Part shown: positions 31,068 to 39,798 of the stretch, piece by piece
How the letters are laid out: every line of letters starts with the position of its first letter
Position numbering within the stretch: the first letter of the stretch is position 1
Virus record (IMG/VR): IMGVR_UViG_3300001728_000002
Coordinates: 1 to 39,899 of that record
Length of the DNA: 39,899 nucleotides
Direction: 5' to 3' (one strand)
Source of the DNA: a virus
Made by a program: the position numbers and the translations under genes
The notes under the pieces: generated by a model
The model's input: only the letters and a program-made list of their open reading frames with translations
Told to the model about the DNA's origin: nothing
The model's database searches: none

Positions 31068-31864
31068 TGACTAATGCCTTGATCATCGAGCCGCTGGCGA
31101 TGTCGTCGATCAGCGCCAGCAACACCGCGTCCGGATATGATGCCCAGTATATGGGAAATGATTTTATCGGAGTGGTCTGGAAATCCGGCAGCGGCCTTTC
31201 CAGCGTCACGGTGACGGTCGACCTGGGCAGCGATGTTGCGTTTGATACGGCCAGTCTGATCGGGTGCGTTGCGGCGCAGTCGGGATGGACGTTGCAAGTG
31301 AAGATTGCCACGGCGGCGCAGGGAAGTGGCTTTGCCGGAGCATGGACCGGCAGCACGGAGACATTTCTGGCCGGCACGGTATCGCCGCGCCACGGGCGCA
31401 GCAAGGCGTTGTGGATGGCGCCATCGGGCGCTCCGGCACTGGGCCGCTATGTCCGCTTTACCATTGCTTCGCTAAGCAGTCTTCCAGTGACGATTGGCCG
31501 GATTGTTATCGGCAAGAAAATCCAGCTGGCGCGCAATTTTTCCTTTGGCGGTGCTTTTGGTGTCAACGCGCTGGGTAATGTCGAATTTTCGGTGAATGGC
31601 GTGCCGTTGCGCCGGTTCGGCAAAAAGCTGCGGGCGATGGGGATCAGTTTCGGCCATGTCCACCGGGACGAGGTGGAGGAAAAGGTCCAGCCATTGCTGG
31701 AAGCGGCGGGCAATGACACGCCGATCATGGTGGTGACCGACCCTGATGCCCATGCGCAGCGGCAATCGCGGATATATTTTGGTTTTCTGGTCGGCAATAT
31801 CGGCACCGTGTGGGCGCGGGCCAATGGCTTTCAGGCCCAGATCAATCTTGTCGCGATAGACTGA
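31067..31864 (+). CDS. minor tail / distal tail protein
   Basis: A 265-residue protein, beta-rich in its first 150 residues, with a discoidin/galactose-binding-like look (VTVTVDLGSDVAFDTASLIG, ALGRYVRFTIASLSSLPVTI). A second part (NGVPLRRFGKKLRAMGISFG, IYFGFLVGNIG) contributes further strands. The position after the tape measure fits a distal tail or hub protein. TGATG overlap at the start. Confidence 0.6.
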   Translation: MTNALIIEPLAMSSISASNTASGYDAQYMGNDFIGVVWKSGSGLSSVTVTVDLGSDVAFDTASLIGCVAAQSGWTLQVKIATAAQGSGFAGAWTGSTETFLAGTVSPRHGRSKALWMAPSGAPALGRYVRFTIASLSSLPVTIGRIVIGKKIQLARNFSFGGAFGVNALGNVEFSVNGVPLRRFGKKLRAMGISFGHVHRDEVEEKVQPLLEAAGNDTPIMVVTDPDAHAQRQSRIYFGFLVGNIGTVWARANGFQAQINLVAID

Positions 31865-31868
31865 ATCC

Positions 31869-34800
31869 ATGAAAGCATATTTGATCCAGATCGATGCACG
31901 CGACAGTGCAGGCGACCCGCTGTCCATGCGTTTTGCCAGCCATGATGACGCGGGATTGTGCCATTATGACGGCGAAACATGGTGGCCGGCGATCGCGCAG
32001 CTGCCGTCGATCAGCTATGATTTTTTTGATGGCGGTTTTCGGGGCGATATCGGTAATCCGTCGGGCAGTTTTTCATTATCGATGCAGGCCTATCCCGATA
32101 TGGCATCGGCGATCTGGTCGGATGCGGCTTTCTCTCTCTACCAGATGGATTTCGATGACTCGACGATCGCCAATCTGGTGACATTATTTGCCGGTCGCAT
32201 CCGGTCACAACCGCGATTTTCGGGCGGGCGCGCAGAGGTTGAGTTTGAAAGCGATGACCGCTGGCTGGATGAAGTGTTGCTGGATACTTATGCCGGCACG
32301 GGCGGTGTGGAGGGGCCGGACGAACTGGAAGGAGCGGTCAAGCCGTTGCTGCTGGGCGCGCCGCGCTTTGCTCCGGGCGTTTTGATTGACGCGGTCGACA
32401 ATGTCTATCAGCTGTCTGCTTATGGGGCTATTCAGGGTGTCGATGCGGTCTATGACCGATTGTCGAGCCTTGGCGCTTCGACAGGTGATCATGCATCGCT
32501 GGCGGCGTTGCTGGCCGCCGATATTGCCAATGGTAGCTGGGCCACCTGTCTGGCCCTTGGGCTGGTCCGTCTGGGCGCGCCTCCGGACGGTCAGGTTTGT
32601 TTTCATGTCCGCGCCGATGCTGTTGGCGGTTGGTCGCGTCTGCCTGGCGCTCTTGTCGACAGAATAGCCGGCATCGCGAGCGGGTCGGCTTCCTCCGCTT
32701 CCCTGTTGGCGATTAACGGCACGCGGCCCTATAATTTATCGGTGGCCATCGCCGACCAGATCACGCCGCGGGAATTGATCCAGTCGATCGCAGCCAGTAT
32801 AAAGGCGGTTGCGGGGGTGAACTGGTCCGGAGAGCTTTTTCTGGCGCCGATCGCGATTACGGCTGCGGTCAAGACATTGAAGTCAGACGGCATGACGCTG
32901 CCCCCGATAGCAGAGGTCACCCAGTTGCCGGTCGATCCACCGTTCTGGCGACTGGCCACCGAGGCGGAAAAAACCTGGGTGGTGCACGGTGCCGCCGACA
33001 TTGCCTATCAGTTTAATTTTCGGGGTGCCTATTCGGAAGAGCGGGTTTATCGCCTGGATGACGTGGTCAGCGTGGGCGATGGTTCGACATGGCGGTTCAT
33101 TGGCGATGATCCGGTAGCGGGATCGGTTCCGTCTGACGGAAATCCGGATTGGGAGCGGCGCAGCGCGGCCACAGTGGTGGATTTTGCGAATGTTACTGGC
33201 ACCGATGCGCTGTTGGCCGATATCAGCGAGGCGCTGGAACTTGCGGCCGCCCGCGGCAAAGTGTGGACCACGGTAACAATCCCGTCTGTTGCGCAAAGCA
33301 ATGTCGGCGATACGTGGATAGCACCGGATGGCGTTTTCTATGACCGTGTGCCGGCAGGCGGAATATTGCTGGATGGCAAGATTGTTGTCCTGGGCGGTTA
33401 CCGGCCCTTTATTGCATGGACGCCATCGGTCAACCAGCCATTGCGCGATACCATCGCCGCGACGACGTCCGCGCAGGCCACGGCAGATTCAGCGCTTCTG
33501 GCCCTGTCTTATCTGGACGATGATGGCATTTTGACGGTCGACGAAAAGGTTCGCCGTCTGATTCCCGAAGATGCGGTGCTCGAGCAATCCTATGCCACGA
33601 TCACGGCTACTGCGACCGGCCTGAGTGTCAGCACGGCGGGCATTACCGCTGCACGGGCGGCATGGATTTTGCTGCGCGACGCGATCAGCCCGGCGTGGAA
33701 CGACACGACCCAGAATAGCGTCGTGGTGCGCAATTCACTGGATGCGACGTTGCTCGCGTATCGGGACGAGTTTGATGCGCTGCGCGCGGCGATCGAGACC
33801 AAGATTGAAGATCTTACTTCTGACGCCCAATCTACCGCCGACGATGCCTATGCGGCGGCGGGACAGGCGAATACAATATTGGCGAACATCGCCAATGATG
33901 ATCTGCTGACGCCGGATGAAAAGCCGGATGTGGTTCTCAATCGCGATGTCATCGTGGGCGAGCAGGCCGGCATCGAGGCCAGCGCCGATATATATGGGAT
34001 AACGACCGAGAAAACCGCTTATGCCGCATCGATCACTGCGCTGACCGTCTATCTGGCCACGCTGACGACGCCGGTTCTGTGGAGCAGTCTGGCGGGCAAC
34101 ACGACCATTGTAGGCGCGACGTTCCGATCCAAATTCGCGGGCGTATATGCCGCCCGGCAAGTGCTGCTGAACAAGATCGCCGCTGTGGCTGCTGTCAAAA
34201 TCGAAAGCATCGGCGATGACGGGATATTGTCCCGCAACGAAAAGCTGCAGCTTGTTCGCGAGGTGGCGGCGATTCTGGCCAATCACGCTGCGCTGGATGC
34301 AAAGGCGACGACGCTGGGAACGGTCGATACGGAGCAAACGAACGCACAAGCCAGTATCGATGCACTGGACGCCTATCTGACAGGGCTTTCGCCGGCATGG
34401 GATGACAGCAGCCAGGACACGGCGATCGTCCGCGCAATATTCAATACCAAATTTGACGATGTAGCTGATGATGTGGCGGCGCTGCAGGCTGCAATTCAGG
34501 GCCGCAAAGGCAATTTCATCGACATATTGTTCACCGGCCCTGGGCCAGAACCGGCAACGCCCTTTGGAACCAGCCCGGCAGGATGGACCAACCAGCCAAT
34601 GGAAGGCGGTTATTATTCTCGCGCAGAGCGGCGCGCAGAGGATGGCGCGATCGTGACCACATGGTCTGTTCCGGTCAAGCTCGGCACGTTCCGGAACCGT
34701 GGCGCATGGAATGGATCTGATACCTATTATCGAGACGACACGGTTCAATATTCGGGCGGGACCTATGCGGCCTCGACGGAAACCACCGGCAGCGCGCCCA

Positions 34801-35603
34801 GCGGCACCGATCAGGACAATGCGAACTGGTATGTGATTGCAGCGCCCGGTTCTGCCGGAACGCCGGCAACGCCGCCCAGCGCGTTTTCAGACACGATCAA
34901 CCTGACAACCCAGACCGGTCCGGTCAATCTTCGCACTTTGGCCGATGCGGCGGGCTATACCGGCATGAGCGATGCTACGATTACGTTCAATGTTCCTACC
35001 GGTGTGACGATTACCGGTGGCGCGGGCGGCCTGAATGGCATCACGACCGGCACCTGGCCCAGCGGGTACACTATCAACCTCGACCTGAGCGTTACCGGCA
35101 AAGTCTTTGGCGGCGGCGGTAAAGGCGGGAACGGCGAAAGCGGTGATAACGGCGGCTCCAACGGCGGCGCCGGTGGCGATGCGTTCAACGCGCTGGAAGA
35201 CATTGATATCGTCGTGAATTCCGGTGGTGAAATCAAGGGCGGCGGCGGCGGTGGTGGTGGTGGCAAAGGTACAAGCCTCTATGTCGCTGAAGAGCCGATC
35301 TTTTACGGCGGCGGCGGCGGCGGCGGTGGCGCTCCGAACGGCGCGGGCGGGATCCGTGGCAATAGCGATGGCGGAACGCAGGCCAGCAACGGTTCATCCG
35401 GAACGACCGGTGGCGGCGGCGCGGGTGGCGCGCTTGGCAGCGCGAGCTATTCATCTGCAGGCGGCAATGGTGGCGGATTTGCCGCTGCCGGTGCCAATGT
35501 TGCGTCGGGAACGAATGGCGGCGCTGCCGGCTATGCCATCCGCAAAAACGGCAAAACAGTCAACGTAACCAACAATGGAACGATCACAGGAGCGCAAGGA
35601 TAA
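31869..35603 (+). CDS. large tail-tip protein with polyglycine adhesin tail
   Basis: A 1244-residue probable host-recognition protein. Residues 1-300 resemble tail hub proteins (beta-rich, GGFRGDIGNPSGSFSLSMQ). Three helical repeats of about 110 residues begin near 549, 674 and 781, each opening with a D-D-LT-DEK pattern (DDDGILTVDEKVRRL, NDDLLTPDEKPDVV, DDGILSRNEKLQLV). A carbohydrate-binding-like module (GSDTYYRDDTVQYSGGTYAA) follows near 955. The last 190 residues are rich in glycine, with runs of eight or nine Gly, like the polyglycine sandwich adhesins of gp38 type. The repeats resemble those of other sphingomonad phage tail proteins. Confidence 0.8.
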   Translation: MKAYLIQIDARDSAGDPLSMRFASHDDAGLCHYDGETWWPAIAQLPSISYDFFDGGFRGDIGNPSGSFSLSMQAYPDMASAIWSDAAFSLYQMDFDDSTIANLVTLFAGRIRSQPRFSGGRAEVEFESDDRWLDEVLLDTYAGTGGVEGPDELEGAVKPLLLGAPRFAPGVLIDAVDNVYQLSAYGAIQGVDAVYDRLSSLGASTGDHASLAALLAADIANGSWATCLALGLVRLGAPPDGQVCFHVRADAVGGWSRLPGALVDRIAGIASGSASSASLLAINGTRPYNLSVAIADQITPRELIQSIAASIKAVAGVNWSGELFLAPIAITAAVKTLKSDGMTLPPIAEVTQLPVDPPFWRLATEAEKTWVVHGAADIAYQFNFRGAYSEERVYRLDDVVSVGDGSTWRFIGDDPVAGSVPSDGNPDWERRSAATVVDFANVTGTDALLADISEALELAAARGKVWTTVTIPSVAQSNVGDTWIAPDGVFYDRVPAGGILLDGKIVVLGGYRPFIAWTPSVNQPLRDTIAATTSAQATADSALLALSYLDDDGILTVDEKVRRLIPEDAVLEQSYATITATATGLSVSTAGITAARAAWILLRDAISPAWNDTTQNSVVVRNSLDATLLAYRDEFDALRAAIETKIEDLTSDAQSTADDAYAAAGQANTILANIANDDLLTPDEKPDVVLNRDVIVGEQAGIEASADIYGITTEKTAYAASITALTVYLATLTTPVLWSSLAGNTTIVGATFRSKFAGVYAARQVLLNKIAAVAAVKIESIGDDGILSRNEKLQLVREVAAILANHAALDAKATTLGTVDTEQTNAQASIDALDAYLTGLSPAWDDSSQDTAIVRAIFNTKFDDVADDVAALQAAIQGRKGNFIDILFTGPGPEPATPFGTSPAGWTNQPMEGGYYSRAERRAEDGAIVTTWSVPVKLGTFRNRGAWNGSDTYYRDDTVQYSGGTYAASTETTGSAPSGTDQDNANWYVIAAPGSAGTPATPPSAFSDTINLTTQTGPVNLRTLADAAGYTGMSDATITFNVPTGVTITGGAGGLNGITTGTWPSGYTINLDLSVTGKVFGGGGKGGNGESGDNGGSNGGAGGDAFNALEDIDIVVNSGGEIKGGGGGGGGGKGTSLYVAEEPIFYGGGGGGGGAPNGAGGIRGNSDGGTQASNGSSGTTGGGGAGGALGSASYSSAGGNGGGFAAAGANVASGTNGGAAGYAIRKNGKTVNVTNNGTITGAQG

Positions 35604-35607
35604 TAAT

Positions 35608-36579
35608 ATGGCAGACGAACAAGATTGGGCAGCATTTGCCGACCAGAATCACCTGAAAGCCACCGACACAATTTTGGCCCGGACATCCGCAGGAGCCGGG
35701 GTGGAGATACCGGGAGGGCATGTCGTGGCGCGCAGGGCGGATGGAGAGCCGTTTAAAGCTCCTGGTCCGATACAGGGTGGCTTTGGCGGCGATACGACTG
35801 TTGGTGTTGATGATTGGAACGATGGTTCAAATGCTATTTCTGGGAGCGGAAAGAAGATTTTGAATGCCGGTTCGTTAAATCATCCACCGTTCGGATCGTT
35901 ATATTATGCATTTTCATTCGAAGCTGGGTCCGCCAAGGATGGTAGCGGCAATATGACACAGTTTGCCATTCCCTATGTAAGTTCTAATCCATTCTTCCTG
36001 CGGACAAAATTATCGGGAAGTTGGAGCAACTGGCGTGAAATATTGAGCGCCAATAACTCGGGTAATTTTCAACCTTACACAAACGGTACAGCTAATCTGG
36101 GCGGTAGCGCGACCCGTTTTGCGGTCGTTTATGCCGCTACCGGTTCGATCAACACCTCGGACGAGCGCGAGAAAACTTGGCGCGGGGCGATGACCGATGA
36201 TGAATATGCGGCCGCGCTGCAGATCATCGACGAGATGGGTTTTTATCAGTGGAATGATAGCATCGCCGTAAAGGGCGAGGATGCGCGTTATCATTTCGGT
36301 GCGCGTGTGCAGCGGGTCATTGCTATTCTTGATGATCATCTGGGCGAGGACGAGTGGCATAAATATGCTTTTGCCTGCCATGATAGCTGGGATGCCGAAT
36401 ATGCTGATGTTCTCGACGAAGCCGGAGATATCGTCCCCGACGCGCAGGGAGACCTGACCAGGGAAGCGGGTGACGTTTACGGGCTTCGTCCGGACCAGTT
36501 CACGATGTTCCTGATGACCGCGCAGGCGCGCCGGCAATCGGCGCTTGAGGAACGGATAGCTGAGCTGGAAACGGCATGA
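35608..36579 (+). CDS. tail fibre with S74 intramolecular chaperone domain
   Basis: A 323-residue fibre. The shaft and tip region (about 60-180) has glycine-rich beta sequence, ending in NGTANLGGSATRFAVVYA. The C-terminus (about 180-323) is a Peptidase_S74-like chaperone: the self-cleavage motif T-S184-D-E-R-E-K189, then MGFYQWND, RYHFGARVQRV and a final coil. Such domains drive trimer folding and are then released between Thr183 and Ser184. The ATG at 35608 has AAGGA upstream. Confidence 0.82.
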   Translation: MADEQDWAAFADQNHLKATDTILARTSAGAGVEIPGGHVVARRADGEPFKAPGPIQGGFGGDTTVGVDDWNDGSNAISGSGKKILNAGSLNHPPFGSLYYAFSFEAGSAKDGSGNMTQFAIPYVSSNPFFLRTKLSGSWSNWREILSANNSGNFQPYTNGTANLGGSATRFAVVYAATGSINTSDEREKTWRGAMTDDEYAAALQIIDEMGFYQWNDSIAVKGEDARYHFGARVQRVIAILDDHLGEDEWHKYAFACHDSWDAEYADVLDEAGDIVPDAQGDLTREAGDVYGLRPDQFTMFLMTAQARRQSALEERIAELETA

Positions 36580-37016
36580 CCACGCATTACCTGGCGCACT
36601 ATTGGGGCACGGTTGTTTTCTATGGCCTGCGCTATGCCGTGACGATGATCGGCATCATGATTTCGATCTTCCTGTTCAGATATGGCTGGCTTCGCATTGT
36701 CAAGAAACGCCCTGATCAAGATATCCGGATGACCAGCGATGGTGTCGCCCATGTGATGATGGCCGGGGGATTGTCCGCGGCACTGTTCGTGCTGCCGGTG
36801 CTGAATGGTGCCAATTTCAAACTTGGTCTGGGCTATCATCCACCGGTCAATGCGCTGCAGATGGCGTTATTCTACATGATGCTGATCAGCCTGTTCTGCT
36901 GGATGGCCACGGCAAAGCGCCTGATAGTCCGGTTTTCCGTAGTGTTTCTGATCCCGGCGATGATTGCGGCTTTTGCTGATGTCGCAACCGGCAAAATAGC
37001 GGTGCCAGTCCCATGA
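36576..37016 (+). CDS. multi-pass membrane protein
   Basis: A 146-residue protein with four likely transmembrane segments (GLRYAVTMIGIMISIFLF; VMMAGGLSAALFVLPVL; LQMALFYMMLISLFCWMA; FSVVFLIPAMIAAFADV). It lies between the fibre and the lysis genes with ATGA overlaps on both sides. It may be a holin or antiholin, or a lysogenic conversion protein; topology alone cannot decide. Confidence 0.65.
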   Translation: MTTHYLAHYWGTVVFYGLRYAVTMIGIMISIFLFRYGWLRIVKKRPDQDIRMTSDGVAHVMMAGGLSAALFVLPVLNGANFKLGLGYHPPVNALQMALFYMMLISLFCWMATAKRLIVRFSVVFLIPAMIAAFADVATGKIAVPVP

Positions 37017-37396
37017 ATTATACCGAAAGGACGCCCGATGTTCTGGTGGCCCTGTTCTCCGCTCTATCGGCGTGGTTCGCGGCCAATATGGGGGATATCA
37101 TCTATCTGGGCTTTGCCGCTTTGCTTCAGGTGCCCTGCATCGCTGCGGGGTCGCGGTTCCGGGTCGGTGTGATGGCGTCGAGGGTGGAGACCGATCAGGA
37201 GATGATTGAACGGGAAAAGATATTGAGCCGCGAGATCCTGTTCGCGCTGGCGCTGGTGTCCTTTGGACTGGTCCTGATGATCCGGCCCAATTTCGGCGTG
37301 ATCCTGATCAGTGCGGTCATCATGGGCGCGCTTGGCCCGGTGGCGCTTCAGCCCGGATTTGAATGGTTCAACCGGTTGTGGGGAAAAATGCCCTGA
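37013..37396 (+). CDS. membrane protein, holin candidate
   Basis: A 127-residue protein with three or four hydrophobic segments (LVALFSALSAWFAANMG; IIYLGFAALLQVPCIAAG; ILFALALVSFGLVLMI; FGVILISAVIMGALGPVAL). A charged loop (SRVETDQEMIEREKILSRE) separates the two halves. The 3-TM-like pattern and short polar ends fit a holin near the endolysin. It is followed by a strong terminator, so it may belong to the fibre transcript. Confidence 0.6.
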   Translation: MNYTERTPDVLVALFSALSAWFAANMGDIIYLGFAALLQVPCIAAGSRFRVGVMASRVETDQEMIEREKILSREILFALALVSFGLVLMIRPNFGVILISAVIMGALGPVALQPGFEWFNRLWGKMP

Positions 37397-37423
37397 CCGG
37401 CGAATGAAATTTTGATGGAACGG

Positions 37424-37447
37424 GCCTCGCTTCTGCGGGGCTTTTTT
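37424..37447 (+). terminator. rho-independent terminator before lysis genes
   Basis: A 7-bp stem GCCTCGC / GCGGGGC with a TTCT loop and a T6 tail. It separates the tail/membrane genes from the endolysin group, which implies partial readthrough or a separate promoter for lysis. Confidence 0.85.
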
Positions 37448-37485
37448 ATGGGCGCGCCTCGGGCGGGCCGGTGATGGAGAGTGAT

Positions 37486-38295
37486 ATGAGCATCTTGGCA
37501 CAAATTCAAAAGCATGTCGGCGTGGATCCGGATGGCAAGTGGGGGCCCAATACCGCGACCGCGATTGCGCAGGCTCTTGGCCTGTTCTCTGCGGCAAAGC
37601 CGGTCGATCACGCATCTCCGGAAACAGGCAGCCCGATTGACGATATTGATGCCGCCTTGCTGCGCGTGGCGAAGCCTTCGCTATCGGTCGCTGACCTGGA
37701 ACCGTGGGTGGCGCCGATCCGCGCGGCCTGTACCAAGTTCGGCATCGACAATATTCGCCGCATTGCCGCCTTCCTGACCACCCAGGCCCATGAAGGCGGG
37801 TTCAAGGTCGGTGTCCGCGAGGGCATGAACTATTCCGCGCAACGCATGGCAGAGGTCTGGCCGTCCCGGTTTTCGGTCAGCGGGCGCAAGGGCGGCAAGC
37901 CGAACGGGCTGGCGCTGGCGCTTGATCGCAAGCCGGAAGAAATCGCAAACCATGTCTATGCGAACCGTATGGGCAACGGGCCACCCGAAAGCGGTGATGG
38001 CTGGCGCTTCCGGGGCAATGGTCCATCGCAGTTGACCGGTCGTGAAAATCACCAGCGCTTTGCCAAGGCGATGGGCATGACGGTTGAGAAGGCTGTCGAA
38101 TGGATCGGCACGATCGAGGGCGGCGTGATGTCTGCGGCATGGTTCTGGGAAGATAATGACATCAACCGGCTCGCTGATACGCCGGGCGTCGAGGACGAAA
38201 CCCGCAAGATCAATGGCGGCCTCATCGGGGTCGAAGATCGGCGCGCGATATTTGACCGTCTGGTCGCGGAATTACTGCGCAGAGAAAAAACATGA
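37486..38295 (+). CDS. GH19-type endolysin with peptidoglycan-binding N-terminus
   Basis: A 269-residue lysin. Residues 1-33 (LAQIQKHVGVDPDGKWGPNT, then AIAQALG) are a peptidoglycan-binding_1-like unit. The catalytic part (about 75-250) is GH19 chitinase-like: FLTTQAHEGGF with the probable catalytic Glu, MNYSAQRMAEVWPSRF, HVYANRMGNG and GWRFRGNGPSQLTGRENH. There is no signal peptide, so a holin is needed for export. The ATG at 37486 follows GGAG by 7 bases. Confidence 0.9.
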   Translation: MSILAQIQKHVGVDPDGKWGPNTATAIAQALGLFSAAKPVDHASPETGSPIDDIDAALLRVAKPSLSVADLEPWVAPIRAACTKFGIDNIRRIAAFLTTQAHEGGFKVGVREGMNYSAQRMAEVWPSRFSVSGRKGGKPNGLALALDRKPEEIANHVYANRMGNGPPESGDGWRFRGNGPSQLTGRENHQRFAKAMGMTVEKAVEWIGTIEGGVMSAAWFWEDNDINRLADTPGVEDETRKINGGLIGVEDRRAIFDRLVAELLRREKT

Positions 38296-38744
38296 ACTGG
38301 GCCGAGCGCACGTCCCGAATACTTCAATGGATAGGCACTCCTTTCCGCGTCCTGGCTCGCGCAACTATGGTTCTGGTCAACCTGACACCGCGCCAGATGC
38401 AGGCGGCTTGCACCCTCTCCATGATTGGCGGGATTATCTCTAACTCGGTCTGGATATGGCTCTACATCGGCAAGGTCGAACGCGCGGCGCTGCTCGGTCT
38501 GGATCCAGAAAGCCCGTTGTTCACCGTCACGCTATCGGCGGTCAAATATCTGTCGATCATGTCTGGCGGCTTTGCGCTGTTCATGTGCCTGATAGCCTTT
38601 GGAGCTGAGTGGATCCGCGTAAAATATAAGGATTTCGAGGCAGGCACGAGCCGCCGAGCAGCCGATGCGGCGAGAGAGGTCGCTGATGCGGCGGATGATG
38701 CCGCAGACGTCATTGAAACACTGGAAGAGGGAACGGAACGATGA
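38292..38744 (+). CDS. holin-like membrane protein
   Basis: A 150-residue protein with two clear transmembrane segments (AACTLSMIGGIISNSVWIWL and LSIMSGGFALFMCLIAFGAE), a basic loop and a charged Ala-rich helical C-terminus. It overlaps the endolysin stop and the i-spanin start as ATGA, which makes it the best holin candidate. Confidence 0.65.
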   Translation: MNWAERTSRILQWIGTPFRVLARATMVLVNLTPRQMQAACTLSMIGGIISNSVWIWLYIGKVERAALLGLDPESPLFTVTLSAVKYLSIMSGGFALFMCLIAFGAEWIRVKYKDFEAGTSRRAADAAREVADAADDAADVIETLEEGTER

Positions 38745-39157
38745 TCGGAATGGGATGGCTCGCCGGGCTTTTGCTCAAAAAAGGACTTTCAGGCGGCAAG
38801 GTCGAGACGATCAGCAATATCGTCCAGATTGTAATCGTGGCGCTGCTGTTCGGCTCAATCGGTTTCTTCACCGGCTGTCAGCACGGCACGGCGATCGAGG
38901 CCGCTGCTTGGGAGAAGGACGTCCAGAAAAAGGTTGATGCCCGATGGAAGGCGAAGGTCGCGCAGGACAGGCGGGACCAGGCCATTTCTGATGGCGGGAA
39001 AAAAGCAATCGACGAACGTAGAAAGGAACTCGACAATGAAAATAGCAAACTTCCAGATCAAGGCCTTACTGATCGCCAGCGTAATCGTCGCTGTGCCGAG
39101 TTGCGGCGGCAGGGACAGCAATGTGAATTTCCTGCCACCGGCGCCGGCCCAGATTGA
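38741..39157 (+). CDS. inner-membrane spanin (Rz-like)
   Basis: A 138-residue protein with one N-terminal transmembrane segment (NIVQIVIVALLFGSIGFFTG) and a long charged periplasmic helix (AAWEKDVQKKVDARWKAKVA and onward). The C-terminal part is Arg-rich (TDRQRNRRCAELRRQG). This is the topology of Rz-type i-spanins that fuse inner and outer membranes in the last step of lysis. A lipoprotein gene starts inside it, as in Rz/Rz1. Confidence 0.8.
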   Translation: MIGMGWLAGLLLKKGLSGGKVETISNIVQIVIVALLFGSIGFFTGCQHGTAIEAAAWEKDVQKKVDARWKAKVAQDRRDQAISDGGKKAIDERRKELDNENSKLPDQGLTDRQRNRRCAELRRQGQQCEFPATGAGPD

Positions 39158-39368
39158 AACGGACCAGAGGGACGATCCCCGCCCGGAATATCCACAAGGC
39201 GCTGTCGATAGCGAGGATCTGCACGAAAGCTGGGTGAGCAGCGCTCTTGATTGGGGGGACCGCAAAAACCTGCTCGCCTATCGGTGGTGCGAACTCTGGA
39301 ACAAGTTCTCGACCGAAGCGGTGGATTGCGGCGTCAAGCCGCCGGGTGTCGATCGGGGCCCTGATTGA
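39036..39368 (+). CDS. outer-membrane lipoprotein spanin (Rz1-like)
   Basis: A 110-residue protein with a lipoprotein signal peptide (KALLIASVIVAVPSCGG; lipobox VPSC, acylated Cys23), then a proline-rich stretch (FLPPAPAQIETDQRDDPRPE) and a small C-terminal domain. Its first 122 bases lie inside the Rz-like gene in another frame, the classic embedded Rz1 arrangement, but it is longer than most Rz1. AAAGGA lies about 9 bases before the ATG. Its end runs into the convergent HNH gene by 35 bases. Confidence 0.82.
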   Translation: MKIANFQIKALLIASVIVAVPSCGGRDSNVNFLPPAPAQIETDQRDDPRPEYPQGAVDSEDLHESWVSSALDWGDRKNLLAYRWCELWNKFSTEAVDCGVKPPGVDRGPD

Positions 39369-39621
39369 TGCGAGCGGACATATCCCGAGGCGATATGTCC
39401 GCTTTCTCTGAATTACATGGGAAGCAGGACGTCACCAGATTTCTGCTCTTGTTACTGCCGCCTTTGGATCGCGGTATAACGTGATCGACCGTGGCCCCAT
39501 TCCGGACTGTTGACGGATCTATAGCCGGATTGTGAACGACCTTTATGCCGCAATAGCGGCAGCGAAATTTGTCACGGCGCCAGACCTTCCTTTTGACGTA
39601 AGGCTTCGGAGCTCCGGACAT
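39334..39621 (-). CDS. HNH endonuclease
   Basis: A 95-residue HNH nuclease with a zinc-binding CRYCG pair, the HNH core DHVIPRSKGG-N-SRNLV and a second CFPCN pair. Phage HNH proteins of this size often work with the terminase in cos cleavage. Here it lies at the far right end, next to the integrase in the circular form. The ATG at 39621 with AAAGG upstream is preferred to the GTG 60 bases earlier. Its last 35 bases overlap the Rz1-like gene on the other strand. Confidence 0.85.
   Translation of the reverse strand: MSGAPKPYVKRKVWRRDKFRCRYCGIKVVHNPAIDPSTVRNGATVDHVIPRSKGGSNKSRNLVTSCFPCNSEKADISPRDMSARINQGPDRHPAA
39373..39409 (+). terminator. late-operon terminator inside HNH gene
   Basis: A perfect 12-bp stem AGCGGACATATC / GATATGTCCGCT with a 7-base loop, followed by TTCTCT. 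It lies 4 bases after the Rz1-like stop. The same bases encode an A-D-I-S-P-R-D-M-S-A stretch of the convergent HNH gene. Confidence 0.75.
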
Positions 39622-39671
39622 TATTTGGTCGCCTTTGATAATGGTTCTGATCCGTTTGGCTCTGTCATCAC

Positions 39672-39712
39672 TGTGCCGCACATTGTGCCATTAATGTGCC
39701 GTGATGTGCCGT
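39672..39712 (+). promoter_or_regulatory. right array of TGTGCC repeats, candidate integrase arm sites
   Basis: Four copies of TGTGCC at 39672-39677, 39684-39689, 39695-39700 and 39705-39710, spaced 10-12 bp, two inside ATGTGCCGT. They match the array at 161-201 in sequence and orientation. In the circular phage the two arrays would flank the attP core. Confidence 0.5.
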
Positions 39713-39716
39713 ATAT

Positions 39717-39736
39717 TTCCGTTTTGTTCCGTTTTG
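39717..39736 (+). repeat. tandem 10-bp repeat
   Basis: TTCCGTTTTG repeated twice in tandem between the TGTGCC array and the promoter of the tRNA. It may be an accessory (excisionase) site. Confidence 0.6.
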
Positions 39737-39737
39737 G

Positions 39738-39766
39738 TTGACAGGCGGGCGGCGGTTCAATATCGG
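39738..39766 (+). promoter_or_regulatory. phage-borne promoter for the rebuilt tRNA-Arg gene
   Basis: TTGACA (39738-39743), 17 bases, then TATCGG (39761-39766). Transcription would start near 39773, about 26 bases before the tRNA. All of it is phage DNA, left of the att core. It could replace the host promoter that stays at the other end of the prophage. Confidence 0.55.
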
Positions 39767-39798
39767 GAATCCCGCAGAAACCAAGCGTTTCAAGGCAC

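Noticed and set aside
33735-34748. 337-residue minus-strand open frame
   Set aside because: Antisense of the repeat region of the large tail protein; no ribosome binding site or domain.
35230-35340. Triplet repeat taken as CRISPR-like or satellite repeat
   Set aside because: It is in frame within the tail adhesin and encodes polyglycine; there are no spacers.
38934-39035. Upstream extension of the Rz1-like frame
   Set aside because: The signal peptide and ribosome binding site place the start at 39036; the extension would bury the lipobox.
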